Source of the DNA: Eutreptiella sp. 'Long Island Sound 2002'
Taxonomy: Eukaryota; Euglenozoa; Euglenophyceae; Eutreptiales; Eutreptiaceae
DNA length: 64,000 nt
NCBI GenBank assembly: GCA_964036045.1
Contig: OZ038392.1
Location: 30,507,087 to 30,571,086 of the forward strand
Direction of reading: 5' to 3'
The notes under the pieces were generated by a model. It was not told where the DNA came from. It saw only the letters and a list, made by a program, of their open reading frames with translations, and searched no databases. The stretch's first letter is position 1; each line of letters starts with the position of its first letter. Below are positions 36,538-50,900 of the stretch, piece after piece. The position numbers were made by a program, and so were the translations under genes.

Positions 36538-38793
36538 CTAAAGTTGTTTGTGGGGGCTACGTGGTTTGGTGCGCCTTATCAAGTATCCCTCTGGGCAGCG
36601 GCAGGAAGCTGGCGAGGTCCAAATTGTTTTGTCACGGCAAGCATGCAGCATGCACACAGCTTGTGCGGTGCATCTCGCTTGATTGTGGTGCGGCGGCTGT
36701 GTCCATTCTGTTTGAGGAATGTGGTCATGGAGAAGTGAGAGGATGCCGTCAAGGATGACATTGATGAAGGAGTTGAGCGACAACGAAGGTGTGGCGCAAA
36801 TTGCAAGATGAGCAGTCCTGTTCCCATTCCTGGCCCGATGATTTTGATTTTTGGGACACAAACCTGCCAATTGCCGTCCGGTTTCTGGTTTGCAAAGCAT
36901 CAACCGCATCCCCCCAAGGACCATTGAGAAGGAGATAAAGTCGGACCAGGTCAAGGGACGGGTGTGGGGACTGGTAGAGGGAGCATTGTGGCATTACATT
37001 TGTTGTAATAGAACTGATGCGCTCCAGAAACTTACCTATGCCTCTTCTTGCCCCCCCCCCCCCCCTGGGCGCCCTGCCCTCCCGCCCAATCATTGCTCTG
37101 GTTTGCATACATTTTCCTTGTGTGCGTATGTGGTACCCTTGGAGAGGTAAACAAGGGTGTAGGGGCGGCATCAGCGGGGTGATTGGGGGTGACAATCAAA
37201 ATGCAGTTGTGAGATTTTGCTTCAAGCTTGATGTTAGATTTGAAACGCTTTCAAACGTTCACCCCATGGATAGCATAGGGAAAAGGGGACTTGCTTTGGC
37301 TGATGTCTGTGTTGACTGCCATAGGTTGGTGGGGTTGGAGATACTCCTCAATATGTGTGCGTGTTCCTGCATGTCAGGCCAGGGTGAGGGGGTGTAAGCC
37401 CAGCCAAGATGGCCACCACATTCCAATGCTCTTGGCTTCACATGTGGCAATAGTTTCGGAGGCCAGTGTCATTGGGGAGCATCCCAGTTCTGAAAACAAT
37501 GGAAATCCGGTGTGTACATTGCTTTGTTGTTTGCAGCTCGGCTGCCTTGCTTGCCGTACAATGGGGAAAGCAGCGCTGGTGTGCATGCACCATGTCGTGG
37601 GCCGTGGGTGCTTGGGCAAGCTGCTGTACTCAGGACTGTTAGCGCCCCCCAATTGATGGGAGAGACTAAAGTTGTTTGTGGGGGCTACGTGGTTTGGTGC
37701 GCCTTATCAAGTATCCCTCTGGGCAGCGGCAGGAAGCTGGCGAGGTCCAAATTGTTTTGTCACGGCAAGCATGCAGCATGCACACAGCTTGTGCGGTGCA
37801 TCTCGCTTGATTGTGGTGCGGCGGCTGTGTCCATTCTGTTTGAGGAATGTGGTCATGGAGAAGTGAGAGGATGCCGTCAAGGATGACATTGATGAAGGAG
37901 TTGAGCGACAACGAAGGTGTGGCGCAAATTGCAAGATGAGCAGTCCTGTTCCCATTCCTGGCCCGATGATTTTGATTTTTGGGACACAAACCTGCCAATT
38001 GCCGTCCGGTTTCTGGTTTGCAAAGCATCAACCGCATCCCCCCAAGGACCATTGAGAAGGAGATAAAGTCGGACCAGGTCAAGGGACGGGTGTGGGGACT
38101 GGTAGAGGGAGCATTGTGGCATTACATTTGTTGTAATAGAACTGATGCGCTCCAGAAACTTACCTATGCCTCTTCTTGCCCCCCCCCCCCCCCTGGGCGC
38201 CCTGCCCTCCCGCCCAATCATTGCTCTGGTTTGCATACATTTTCCTTGTGTGCGTATGTGGTACCCTTGGAGAGGTAAACAAGGGTGTAGGGGCGGCATC
38301 AGCGGGGTGATTGGGGGTGACAATCAAAATGCAGTTGTGAGATTTTGCTTCAAGCTTGATGTTAGATTTGAAACGCTTTCAAACGTTCACCCCATGGATA
38401 GCATAGGGAAAAGGGGACTTGCTTTGGCTGATGTCTGTGTTGACTGCCATAGGTTGGTGGGGTTGGAGATACTCCTCAATATGTGTGCGTGTTCCTGCAT
38501 GTCAGGCCAGGGTGAGGGGGTGTAAGCCCAGCCAAGATGGCCACCACATTCCAATGCTCTTGGCTTCACATGTGGCAATAGTTTCGGAGGCCAGTGTCAT
38601 TGGGGAGCATCCCAGTTCTGAAAACAATGGAAATCCGGTGTGTACATTGCTTTGTTGTTTGCAGCTCGGCTGCCTTGCTTGCCGTACAATGGGGAAAGCA
38701 GCGCTGGTGTGCATGCACCATGTCGTGGGCCGTGGGTGCTTGGGCAAGCTGCTGTACTCAGGACTGTCAGCGCCCCCCAATTGATGGGAGAGA
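36538..38793. repeat. Nearly identical neighbouring satellite 1 units beside the element
   Basis: Two successive copies, offset by 1128 bp, share the rare GGGACTTGCTTTGG variant (units 37278 and 38406), a matching poly-C tract and the GGGGGTGACAATC variant. A visible difference is CTGTTAGCG near 37636 versus CTGTCAGCG one unit later. This suggests a very recent duplication next to the insertion. Confidence 0.7.
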
Positions 38794-41700
38794 CTAAAGT
38801 TGTTTGTGGGGGCTACGTGGTTTGGTGCGCCTTATCAAGTATCCCTCTGGGCAGCGGCAGGAAGCTGGCGAGGTCCAAATTGTTTTGTCACGGCAAGCAT
38901 GCAGCATGCACACAGCTTGTGCGGTGCATCTCGCTTGATTGTGGTGCGGCGGCTGTGTCCATTCTGTTTGAGGAATGTGGTCATGGAGAAGTGAGAGGAT
39001 GCCGTCAAGGATGACATTGATGAAGGAGTTGAGCGACAACGAAGGTGTGGCGCAAATTGCAAGATGAGCAGTCCTGTTCCCATTCCTGGCCCGATGATTT
39101 TGATTTTTGGGACACAAACCTGCCAATTGCCGTCCGGTTTCTGGTTTGCAAAGCATCAACCGCATCCCCCCAGGGACCATTGAGAAGGAGATAAAGTCGG
39201 ACCAGGTCAAGGGACGGGTGTGGGGACTGGTAGAGGGAGCATTGTGGCATTACATTTGTTGTAATAGAACTGATGCGCTCCAGAAACTTACCTATGCCTC
39301 TTCTTGCCCCCCCCCCCCCCCCCTCCCGGGCGCCCTGCCCTCCCGCCCAATCATTGCTCTGGTTTGCATACATTTTCCTTGTGTGCGTATGTGGTACCCT
39401 TGGAGAGGTAACCAAGGGTGTAGGGGCGGCATCAGCGGGGTGATTGGGGGTTACAATCAAAATGCAGTTGTGAGATTTAGCTTCAAGCTTGATGTTAGAT
39501 TTGAAACGCTTTCAAACGTTCACCCCATGGATAGCATAGGGAAAAGGGGACTTGCTCTGGCTGATGGCTGTGTTGACTGCCATAGGTTGGTGGGGTTGGA
39601 GATACTCCTCAATATGTGTGGGTGTTCCTGCATGTCAGGCCAGGGTGAGGGGGTGTAAGCCCAGCCAACATGGCCACCACATTCCAATGCTCTTGGCTTC
39701 ACAGGTGGCAATAGTTTCGGAGGCCAGTGTCATTGGGGAGCATCCCAGTTCTGACAACAATGGAAATCCGGTGTGTACATTGCTTTGTTGTTTGCAGCTC
39801 GGCTGCCTTGCTTGCCGTACAATGGGGAAAGCAGCGCTGGTGTGCATGCACCATGTCGTGGGCCGTGGGTGCTTGGGCAAGCTGCTGTACTCAGGACTGT
39901 CAGCGCCCCCCCAATTGATGGGAGAGACTAAAGTTGTTTGTGGGGGCTACGTGGTTTGGTGCGCCTTATCAAGTATCCCTCTGGGCAGCGGCAGGAAGCT
40001 GGCGAGGTCCAAATTGTTTTGTCACGGCAAGCATGCAGCATGCACACAGCTTGTGTGGAACATCTCGCTTGATTGTGGTGCGGCGGCTGTGTCCATTCTG
40101 TTTGAGGAATGTGGTCATGGAGAAGTGAGAGGATGCCGTCAAGGATGACATTGATGAAGGAGTTGAGCGACAACGAAGGTGTGGCGCAAATTGCAAGATG
40201 AGCAGTCCTGTTCCCATTCCTGGCCCGATGATTTTGATTTTTGGGACACAAACCTGCCAATTGCCGTCCGGTTTCTAGTTTGCAAAGCATCAACCGCATC
40301 CCCCCAAGGACCATTGAGAAGGAGATAAAGTCGGACCAGGTCAAGGGACGGGTGTGGGGACTGGTAGAGGGAGCATTGTGGCATTACATTTGTTGTAATA
40401 GAACTGATGCGCTCCAGAAACTTACCTATGCCTCTTCTTGCCCCCCCCCCCAACCCGGCGCCCTGCCCTCCCGCCCAATCATTGCTCTGGTTTGCATACA
40501 TTTTCCTTGTGTGCGTATGTGGTACCCTTGGAGAGGTAAACAAGGGTGTAGGGGCGGCATCAGCGGGGTGATTGGGGGTTACAATCAAAATGCAGTTGTG
40601 AGATTTAGCTTCAAGCTTGATGTTAGATTTGAAACGCTTTCAAACGTTCACCCCATGGATGGCATAGGGAAAAGGGGACTTGCTCTGGCTGATGTCTGTG
40701 TTGACTGCCATAGGCTGGTGGGGTTGGAGATACCCCTCAATATGTGTGGGTGTTCCTGCATGTCAGGCCAGGGTGAGGGGGTGTAAGCCCAGCCAACATG
40801 GCCACCACATTCCAATGCTCTTGGCTTCACAGGTGGCAATAGTTTCGGAGGCCAGTGTCATTGGGGAGCATCCCAGTTCTGATAACAATGGAAATCCGGT
40901 GTGTACATTGCTTTGTTGTTTGCAGCTCGGCTGCCTTGCTTGCCGTACAATGGGGAAAGCAGCGCTGGTGTGCATGCACCATGTCGTGGGCCGTGGGTGC
41001 TTGGGCAAGCTGCTGTACTCAGGACTGTCAGCGCCCCCCCAATTGATGGGAGAGACTAAAGTTGTTTGTGGGGGCTACGTGGTTTGGTGCGCCTTATCAA
41101 GTATCCCTCTGGGCAGCGGCAGGAAGCTGGCGAGGTCCAAATTGTTTTGTCACGGCAAGCATGCAGCATGCACACAGCTTGTGTGGAACATCTCGCTTGA
41201 TTGTGGTGCGGCGGCTGTGTCCATTCTGTTTGAGGAATGTGGTCATGGAGAAGTGAGAGGATGCCGTCAAGGATGACATTGATGAAGGAGTTGAGCGACA
41301 ACGAAGGTGTGGCGCAAATTGCAAGATGAGCAGTCCTGTTCCCATTCGTGGCCCGATGATTTTGATTTTTGGGACACAAACCTGCCAATTGCCGTCCGGT
41401 TTCTAGTTTGCAAAGCATCAACCGCATCCCCCCAAGGACCATTGAGAAGGAGATAAAGTCGGACCAGGTCAAGGGACGGGTGTGGGGACTGGTAGAGGGA
41501 GCATTGTGGCATTACATTTGTTGTAATAGAACTGATGCGCTCCAGAAACTTACCTATGCCTCTTCTTGCCCCCCCCCCCCCCTGGGCGCCCTGCCCTCCC
41601 GCCCAATCATTGCTCTGGTTTGCATACATTTTCCTTGTGTGCGTATGTGGTACCCTTGGAGAGGTAAACAAGGGTGTAGGGGCGGCATCAGCGGGGTGAT

Positions 41701-44700
41701 TGGGGGTTACAATCAAAATGCAGTTGTGAGATTTAGCTTCAAGCTTGATGTTAGATTTGAAACGCTTTCAAACGTTCACCCCATGGATGGCATAGGGAAA
41801 AGGGGACTTGCTCTGGCTGATGTCTGTGTTGACTGCCATAGGCTGGTGGGGTTGGAGATACTCCTCAATATGTGTGGGTGTTCCTGCATGTCAGGCCAGG
41901 GTGAGGGGGTGTAAGCCCAGCCAACATGGCCACCAATGCTCTTGGCTTCACATGTGGCAATAGTTTCGTAGGCCAGTGTCATTGGGGAGCATCCCAGTTC
42001 TGACAACAATGGAAATCCGGTGTGTACATTGCTTTGTTGTTTGCAGCTCGGCTGCCTTGCTTGCCGTACAATGGGGAAAGCAGCGCTGGTGTGCATGCAC
42101 CATGTCGTGGGCCGTGGGTGCTTGGGCAAGCTGCTGTACTCAGGACTGTCAGCGCCCCCCAATTGATGGGAGAGACTAAAGTTGTTTGTGGGGGCTACGT
42201 GGTTTGGTGCGCCTTATCAAGTATCCCTCTGGGCAGCGGCAGGAAGCTGGCGAGGTCCAAATTGTTTTGTCACGGCAAGCATGCAGCATGCACACAGCTT
42301 GTGCGGTGCATCTCGCTTGATTGTGGTGCGGCGGCTGTGTCCATTCTGTTTGAGGAATGTGGTCATGGAGAAGTGAGAGGATGCCGTCAAGGATGACATT
42401 GATGAAGGAGTTGAGCGACAACGAAGGTGTGGCGCAAATTGCAAGATGAGCAGTCCTGTTCCCATTCCTGGCCCGATGATTTTGATTTTTGGGACACAAA
42501 CCTGCCAATTGCCGTCCGGTTTCTAGTTTGCAAAGCATCAACCGCATCCCCCCAAGGACCATTGAGAAGGAGATAAAGTCGGACCAGGTCAAGGGACGGG
42601 TGTGGGGACTGGTAGAGGGAGCATTGTGGCATTACATTTGTTGTAATAGAACTGATGCGCTCCAGAAACTTACCTATGCCTCTTCTTGCCCCCCCCCCCC
42701 GACCCGGCGCCCTGCCCTCCCGCCCAATCATTGCTCTGGTTTGCATACATTTTCCTTGTGTGCGTATGTGGTACCCTTGGAGAGGTAAACAAGGGTGTAG
42801 GGGCGGCATCAGCGGGGTGATTGGGGGTTACAATCAAAATGCAGTTGTGAGATTTAGCTTCAAGCTTGATGTTAGATTTGAAACGCTTTCAAACGTTCAC
42901 CCCATGAATGGCATAGGGAAAAGGGGACTTGCTCTGGCTGATGTCTGTGTTGACTGCCATAGGCTGGTGGGGTTGGAGATACCCCTCAATATGTGTGGGT
43001 GTTCCTGCATGTCAGGCCAGGGTGAGGGGGTGTAAGCCCAGCCAACATGGCCACCACATTCCAATGCTCTTGGCTTCACAGGTGGCAATAGTTTCGGAGG
43101 CCAGTGTCATTGGGGAGCATCCCAGTTCTGATAACAATGGAAATCCGGTGTGTACATTGCTTTGTTGTTTGCAGCTCGGCTGCCTTGCTTGCCGTACAAT
43201 GGGGAAAGCAGCGCTGGTGTGCATGCACCATGTCGTGGGCCGTGGGTGCTTGGGCAAGCTGCTGTACTCAGGACTGTCAGCGCCCCCCCAATTGATGGGA
43301 GAGACTAAAGTTGTTTGTGGGGGCTACGTGGTTTGGTGCGCCTTATCAAGTATCCCTCTGGGTAGCGGCAGGAAGCTGGCGAGGTCCAAATTGTTTTGTC
43401 ACGGCAAGCATGCAGCATGCACACAGCTTGTGTGGAACATCTCGCTTGATTGTGGTGCGGCGGCTGTGTCCATTCTGTTTGAGGAATGTGGTCATGGAGA
43501 AGTGAGAGGATGCCGTCAAGGATGACATTGATGAAGGAGTTGAGCGACAACGAAGGTGTGGCGCAAATTGCAAGATGAGCAGTCCTGTTCCCATTCCTGG
43601 CCCGATGATTTTGATTTTTGGGACACAAACCTGCCAATTGCCGTCCGGTTTCTAGTTTGCAAAGCATCAACCGCATCCCCCCAAGGACCATTGAGAAGGA
43701 GATAAAGTCGGACCAGGTCAAGGGACGGGTGTGGGGACTGGTAGAGGGAGCATTGTGGCATTACATTTGTTGTAATGGAACTGATGCGCTCCAGAAACTT
43801 ACCTATGCCTCTTCTTGCCCCCCCCCCCCCTGGGCGCCCTGCCCTCCCGCCCAATCATTGCTCTGGTTTGCATACATTTTCCTTGTGTGCGTATGTGGTA
43901 CCCTTGGAGAGGTAAACAAGGGTGTAGGGGCGGCATCAGCGGGGTGATTGGGGGTTACAATCAAAATGCAGTTGTGAGATTTAGCTTCAAGCTTGATGTT
44001 AGATTTGAAACGCTTTCAAACGTTCACCCCATGGATGGCATAGGGAAAAGGGGACTTGCTCTGGCTGATGTCTGTGTTGACTGCCATAGGCTGGTGGGGT
44101 TGGAGATACTCCTCAATATGTGTGGGTGTTCCTGCATGTCAGGCCAGGGTGAGGGGGTGTAAGCCCAGCCAACATGGCCACCACATTCCAATGCTCTTGG
44201 CTTCACATGTGGCAATAGTTTCGTAGGCCAGTGTCATTGGGGAGCATCCCAGTTCTGACAACAATGGAAATCCGGTGTGTACATTGCTTTGTTGTTTGCA
44301 GCTCGGCTGCCTTGCTTGCCGTACAATGGGGAAAGCAGCGCTGGTGTGCATGCACCATGTCGTGGGCCGTGGGTGCTTGGGCAAGCTGCTGTACTCAGGA
44401 CTGTCAGCGCCCCCCAATTGATGGGAGAGACTAAAGTTGTTTGTGGGGGCTACGTAGTTTGGTGCGCCTTATCAAGTATCCCTCTGGGCAGCGGCAGGAA
44501 GCTGGCGAGGTCCAAATTGTTTTGTCACGGCAAGCATGCAGCATGCACACAGCTTGTGCGGTGCATCTCGCTTGATTGTGGTGCGGCGGCTGTGTCCATT
44601 CTGTTTGAGGAATGTGGTCATGGAGAAGTGAGAGGATGCCGTCAAGGATGACATTGATGAAGGAGTTGAGCGACAACGAAGGTGTGGCACGAATTGCAAG

Positions 44701-44944
44701 ATGAGCAGTCCTGTTCCCATTCCTGGCCCGATGATTTTGATTTTTGGGACACAAACCTGCCAATTGCCGTCCGGTTTCTGGTTTGCAAAGCATCAACCGC
44801 ATCCCCCCAAGGACCATTGAGAAGGAGATAAAGTCGGACCAGGTCAAGGGACGGGTGTGGGGACTGGTAGAGGAGCATTGTGACATTACATTTGTTGTAA
44901 TAGAACTGATGCGCTCCAGAAACTTACCTATGCCTCTTCTTGCC

Positions 44945-44963
44945 CCCCGCGGCCGCCCCACAG
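44945..44963. repeat. Poly-C tract replaced by a GCGGCCGC-containing sequence
   Basis: In unit 44043 the C run is only six bases and is followed by GCGGCCGCCCCACAG instead of GGCGCCCTG. The rest of the unit is normal. This is the only copy I saw with this replacement. Confidence 0.85.
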
Positions 44964-47900
44964 CCCTCCCGCCCAATCATTGCTCTGGTTTGCATACATT
45001 TTCCTTGTGTGCGTATGTGGTACCCTTGGAGAGGTAAACAAGGGTGTAGGGGCGGCATCAGCGGGGTGATTGGGGGTTACAATCAAAATGCAGTTGTGAG
45101 ATTTAGCTTCAAGCTTGATGTTAGATTTGAAACGCTTTCAAACGTTCACCCCATGGATGGCATAGGGAAAAGGGGACTTGCTCTGGCTGATGGCTGTGTT
45201 GACTGCCATAGGCTGGTGGGGTTGGAGATACTCCTCAATATGTGTGGGTGTTCCTGCATGTCAGGCCAGGGTGAGGGGGTGTAAGCCCAGCCAACATGGC
45301 CACCACATTCCAATGCTCTTGGCTTCACAGGTGGCAATAGTTTCGGAGGCCAGTGTCATTGGGGAGCATCCCAGTTCTGACAACAATGGAAATCCGGTGT
45401 GTACATTGCTTTGTTGTTTGCAGCTCGGCTGCCTTGCTTGCCGTACAATGGGGAAAGCAGCGCTGGTGTGCATGCACCATGTCGTGGGCCGTGGGTGCTT
45501 GGGCAAGCTGCTGTACTCAGGACTGTCAGCGCCCCCCAATTGATGGGAGAGACTAAAGTTGTTTGTGGGGGCTACGTGGTTTGGTGCGCCTTATCAAGTA
45601 TCCCTCTGGGCAGCGGCAGGAAGCTGGCGAGGTCCAAATTGTTTTGTCACGGCAAGCATGCAGCATGCACACAGCTTGTGCGGTGCATCTCGCTTGATTG
45701 TGGTGCGGCGGCTGTGTCCATTCTGTTTGAGGAATGTGGTCATGGAGAAGTGAGAGGATGCCGTCAAGGATGACATTGATGAAGGAGTTGAGCGACAACG
45801 AAGGTGTGGCGCAAATTGCAAGATGAGCAGTCCTGTTCCCATTCCTGGCCCGATGATTTTGATTTTTGGGACACCTGCCAATTGCCGTCCGGTTTCTAGT
45901 TTGCAAAGCATCAACCGCATCCCCCCAAGGACCATTGAGAAGGAGATAAAGTCGGACCAGGTCAAGGGACGGGTGTGGGGACTGGTAGAGGGAGCATTGT
46001 GGCATTACATTTGTTGTAATAGAACTGATGCGCTCTAGAAACTTACCTATGCCTCTTCTTGCCCCCCCCCCCCCTGGGCGCCCTGCCCTCCCGCCCAATC
46101 ATTGCTCTGGTTTGCATACATTTTCCTTGTGTGCGTATGTGGTACCCTTGGAGAGGTAAACAAGGGTGTAGGGGCGGCATCAGCGGGGTGATTGGGGGTT
46201 ACAATCAAAATGCAGTTGTGAGATTTAGCTTCAAGCTTGATGTTAGATTTGAAACGCTTTCAAACGTTCACCCCATGGATGGCATAGGGAAAAGGGGACT
46301 TGCTCTGGCTGATGGCTGTGTTGACTGCCATAGGCTGGTGGGGTTGGAGATACTCCTCAATATGTGTGGGTGTTCCTGCATGTTAGGCCAGGGTGAGGGG
46401 GTGTAAGCCCAGCCAACATGGCCACCACATTCCAATGCTCTTGGCTTCACAGGTGGCAATAGTTTCGGAGGCCAGTGTCATTGGGGAGCATCCCAGTTCT
46501 GACAACAATGGAAATCCGGTGTGTACATTGCTTTGTTGTTTGCAGCTCGGCTGCCTTGCTTGCCGTACAATGGGGAAAGCAGCGCTGGTGTGCATGCACC
46601 ATGTCGTGGGCCGTGGGTGCTTGGGCAAGCTGCTGTACTCAGGACTGTCAGCGCCCCCCAATTGATGGGAGAGACTAAAGTTGTTTGTGGGGGCTACGTG
46701 GTTTGGTGCGCCTTATCAAGTATCCCTCTGGGCAGCGGCAGGAAGCTGGCGAGGTCCAAATTGTTTTGTCACGGCAAGCATGCAGCATGCACACAGCTTG
46801 TGCGGTGCATCTCGCTTGATTGTGGTGCGGCGGCTGTGTCCATTCTGTTTGAGGAATGTGGTCATGGAGAAGTGAGAGGATGCCGTCAAGGATGACATTG
46901 ATGAAGGAGTTGAGCGACAACGAAGGTGTGGCGCAAATTGCAAGATGAGCAGTCCTGTTCCCATTCCTGGCCCGATGATTTTGATTTTTGGGACACAAAC
47001 CTGCCAATTGCCGTCCGGTTTCTAGTTTGCAAAGCATCAACCGCATCCCCCCAAGGACCATTGAGAAGGAGATAAAGTCGGACCAGGTCAAGGGACGGGT
47101 GTGGGGACTGGTAGAGGGAGCATTGTGGCATTACATTTGTTGTAATAGAACTGATGCGCTCCAGAAACTTACCTATGCCTCTTCTTGCCCCCCCCCCCCC
47201 CCTGGGCGCCCTGCCCTCCCGCCCAATCATTGCTCTGGTTTGCATACATTTTCCTTGTGTGCGTATGTGGTACCCTTGGAGAGGTAAACAAGGGTGTAGG
47301 GGCGGCATCAGCGGGGTGATTGGGGGTTACAATCAAAATGCAGTTGTGAGATTTAGCTTCAAGCTTGATGTTAGATTTGAAACGCTTTCAAACGTTCACC
47401 CCATGGATGGCATAGGGAAAAGGGGACTTGCTCTGGCTGATGGCTGTGTTGACTGCCATAGGCTGGTGGGGTTGGAGATACTCCTCAATATGTGTGGGTG
47501 TTCCTGCATGTTAGGCCAGGGTGAGGGGGTGTAAGCCCAGCCAAGATGGCCACCACATTCCAATGCTGTTGGCTTCACGGGTGGCAATAGTTTCGGAGGC
47601 CAGTGTCATTGGGGAGCATCCCAGTTCTGAAAACAATGGAAATCCGGTGTGTACATTGCTTTGTTGTTTGCAGCTCGGCTGCCTTGCTTGCCGTACAATG
47701 GGGAAAGCAGCGCTGGTGTGCATGCACCATGTCGTGGGCCGTGGGTGCTTGGGCAAGCTGCTGTACTCAGGACTGTCAGCGCCCCCCCAATTGATGGGAG
47801 AGACTAAAGTTGTTTGTGGGGGCTACGTGGTTTGGTGCGCCTTATCAAGTATCCCTCTGGGCAGCGGCAGGAAGCTGGCGAGGTCCAAATTGTTTTGTCA

Positions 47901-50900
47901 CGGCAAGCATGCAGCATGCACACAGCTTGTGCGGTGCATCTCGCTTGATTGTGGTGCGGCGGCTGTGTCCATTCTGTTTGAGGAATGTGGTCATGGAGAA
48001 GTGAGAGGATGCCGTCAAGGATGACATTGATGAAGGAGTTGAGCGACAACGAAGGTGTGGCACAAATTGCAAGATGAGCAGTCCTGTTCCCATTCCTGGC
48101 CCGATGATTTTGATTTTTGGGACACAAACCTGCCAATTGCCGTCCGGTTTCTGGTTTGCAAAGCATCAACCGCATCCCCCCAAGGACCATTGAGAAGGAG
48201 ATAAAGTCGGACCAGGTCAAGGGACGGGTGTGGGGACTGGTAGAGGGAGCATTGTGGCATTACATTTGTTGTAATAGAACTGATGCGCTCCAGAAACTTA
48301 CCTATGCCTCTTCTTGCCCCCCCCCCCCCCCCCTGGGCGCCCTGCCCTCCCGCCCAATCATTGCTCTGGTTTGCATACATTTTCCTTGTGTGCGTATGTG
48401 GTACCCTTGGAGAGGTAAACAAGGGTGTAGGGGCGGCATCAGCGGGGTGATTGGGGGTTACAATCAAAATGCAGTTGTGAGATTTAGCTTCAAGCTTGAT
48501 GTTAGATTTGAAACGCTTTCAAACGTTCACCCCATGGATGGCATAGGGAAAAGGGGACTTGCTCTGGCTGATGGCTGTGTTGACTGCCATAGGCTGGTGG
48601 GGTTGGAGATACTCCTCAATATGTGTGGGTGTTCCTGCATGTTAGGCCAGGGTGAGGGGGTGTAAGCCCAGCCAACATGGCCACCACATTCCAATGCTCT
48701 TGGCTTCACAGGTGGCAATAGTTTCGGAGGCCAGTGTCATTGGGGAGCATCCCAGTTCTGACAACAATGGAAATCCGGTGTGTACATTGCTTTGTTGTTT
48801 GCAGCTCGGCTGCCTTGCTTGCCGTACAATGGGGAAAGCAGCGCTGGTGTGCATGCACCATGTCGTGGGCCGTGGGTGCTTGGGCAAGCTGCTGTACTCA
48901 GGACTGTCAGCGCCCCCCAATTGATGGGAGAGACTAAAGTTGTTTGTGGGGGCTACGTGGTTTGGTGCGCCTTATCAAGTATCCCTCTGGGCAGCGGCAG
49001 GAAGCTGGCGAGGTCCAAATTGTTTTGTCACGGCAAGCATGCAGCATGCACACAGCTTGTGCGGTGCATCTCGCTTGATTGTGGTGCGGCGGCTGTGTCC
49101 ATTATGTTTGAGGAATGTGGTCATGGAGAAGTGAGAGGATGCCGTCAAGGATGACATTGATGAAGGAGTTGAGCGACAACGAAGGTGTGGCGCAAATTGC
49201 AAGATGAGCAGTCCTGTTCCCATTCCTGGCCCGATGATTTTGATTTTTGGGACACAAACCTGCCAATTGCCGTCCGGTTTCTAGTTTGCAAAGCATCAAC
49301 CGCATCCCCCCAAGGACCATTGAGAAGGAGATAAAGTCGGACCAGGTCAAGGGACGGGTGTGGGGACTGGTAGAGGGAGCATTGTGACATTACATTTGTT
49401 GTAATAGGACTGATGCGCTCCAGAAACTTACCTATGCCTCTTCTTGCCCCCCCCCCCCCCCTGGGCGCCCTGCCCTCCCGCCCAATCATTGCTCTGGTTT
49501 GCATACATTTTCCTTGTGTGCGTATGTGGTACCCTTGGAGAGGTAAACAAGGGTGTAGGGGTGGCATCAGCGGGGTGATTGGGGGTTACAATCAAAATGC
49601 AGTTGTGAGATTTAGCTTCAAGCTTGATGTTAGATTTGAAACGCTTTCAAACGTTCACCCCATGGATGGCATAGGGAAAAGGGGACTTGCTCTGGCTGAT
49701 GTCTGTGTTGACTGCCATAGGCTGGTGGGGTTGGAGATACTCCTCAATATGTGTGGGTGTTCCTGCATGTCAGGCCAGGGTGAGGGGGTGTAAGCCCAGC
49801 CAACATGGCCACCACATTCCAATGCTCTTGGCTTCACAGGTGGCAATAGTTTCGGAGGCCAGTGTCATTGGGGAGCATCCCAGTTCTGACAACAATGGAA
49901 ATCCGGTGTGTACATTGCTTTGTTGTTTGCAGCTCGGCTGCCTTGCTTGCCGTACAATGGGGAAAGCAGCGCTGGTGTGCATGCACCATGTCGTGGGCCG
50001 TGGGTGCTTGGGCAAGCTGCTGTACTCAGGACTGTCAGCGCCCCCCAATTGATGGGAGAGACTAAAGTTGTTTGTGGGGGCTACGTGGTTTGGTGCGCCT
50101 TATCAAGTATCCCTCTGGGCAGCGGCAGGAAGCTGGCGAGGTCCAAATTGTTTTGTCACGGCAAGCATGCAGCATGCACACAGCTTGTGCGGTGCATCTC
50201 GCTTGATTGTGGTGCGGCGGCTGTGTCCATTCTGTTTGAGGAATGTGGTCATGGAGAAGTGAGAGGATGCCGTCAAGGATGACATTGATGAAGGAGTTGA
50301 GCGACAACGAAGGTGTGGCACAAATTGCAAGATGAGCAGTCCTGTTCCCATTCCTGGCCCGATGATTTTGATTTTTGGGACACAAACCTGCCAATTGCCG
50401 TCCGGTTTCTGGTTTGCAAAGCATCACCCGCATCCCCCCAAGGACCATTGAGAAGGAGATAAAGTCGGACCAGGTCAAGGGACGGGTGTGGGGACTGGTA
50501 GAGGGAGCATTGTGGCATTACATTTGTTGTAATAGAACTGATGCGCTCCAGAAACTTACCTATGCCTCTTCTTGCCCCCCTCCCCCCCCCTGGGCGCCCT
50601 GCCCTCCCGCCCAATCATTGCTCTGGTTTGCATACATTTTCCTTGTGTGCGTATGTGGTACCCTTGGAGAGGTAAACAAGGGTGTAGGGGTGGCATCAGC
50701 GGGGTGATTGGGGGTTACAATCAAAATGCAGTTGTGAGATTTAGCTTCAAGCTTGATGTTAGATTTGAAACGCTTTCAAACGTTCACCCCATGGATGGCA
50801 TAGGGAAAAGGGGACTTGCTCTGGCTGATGTCTGTGTTGACTGCCATAGGCTGGTGGGGTTGGAGATACTCCTCAATATGTGTGGGTGTTCCTGCATGTC

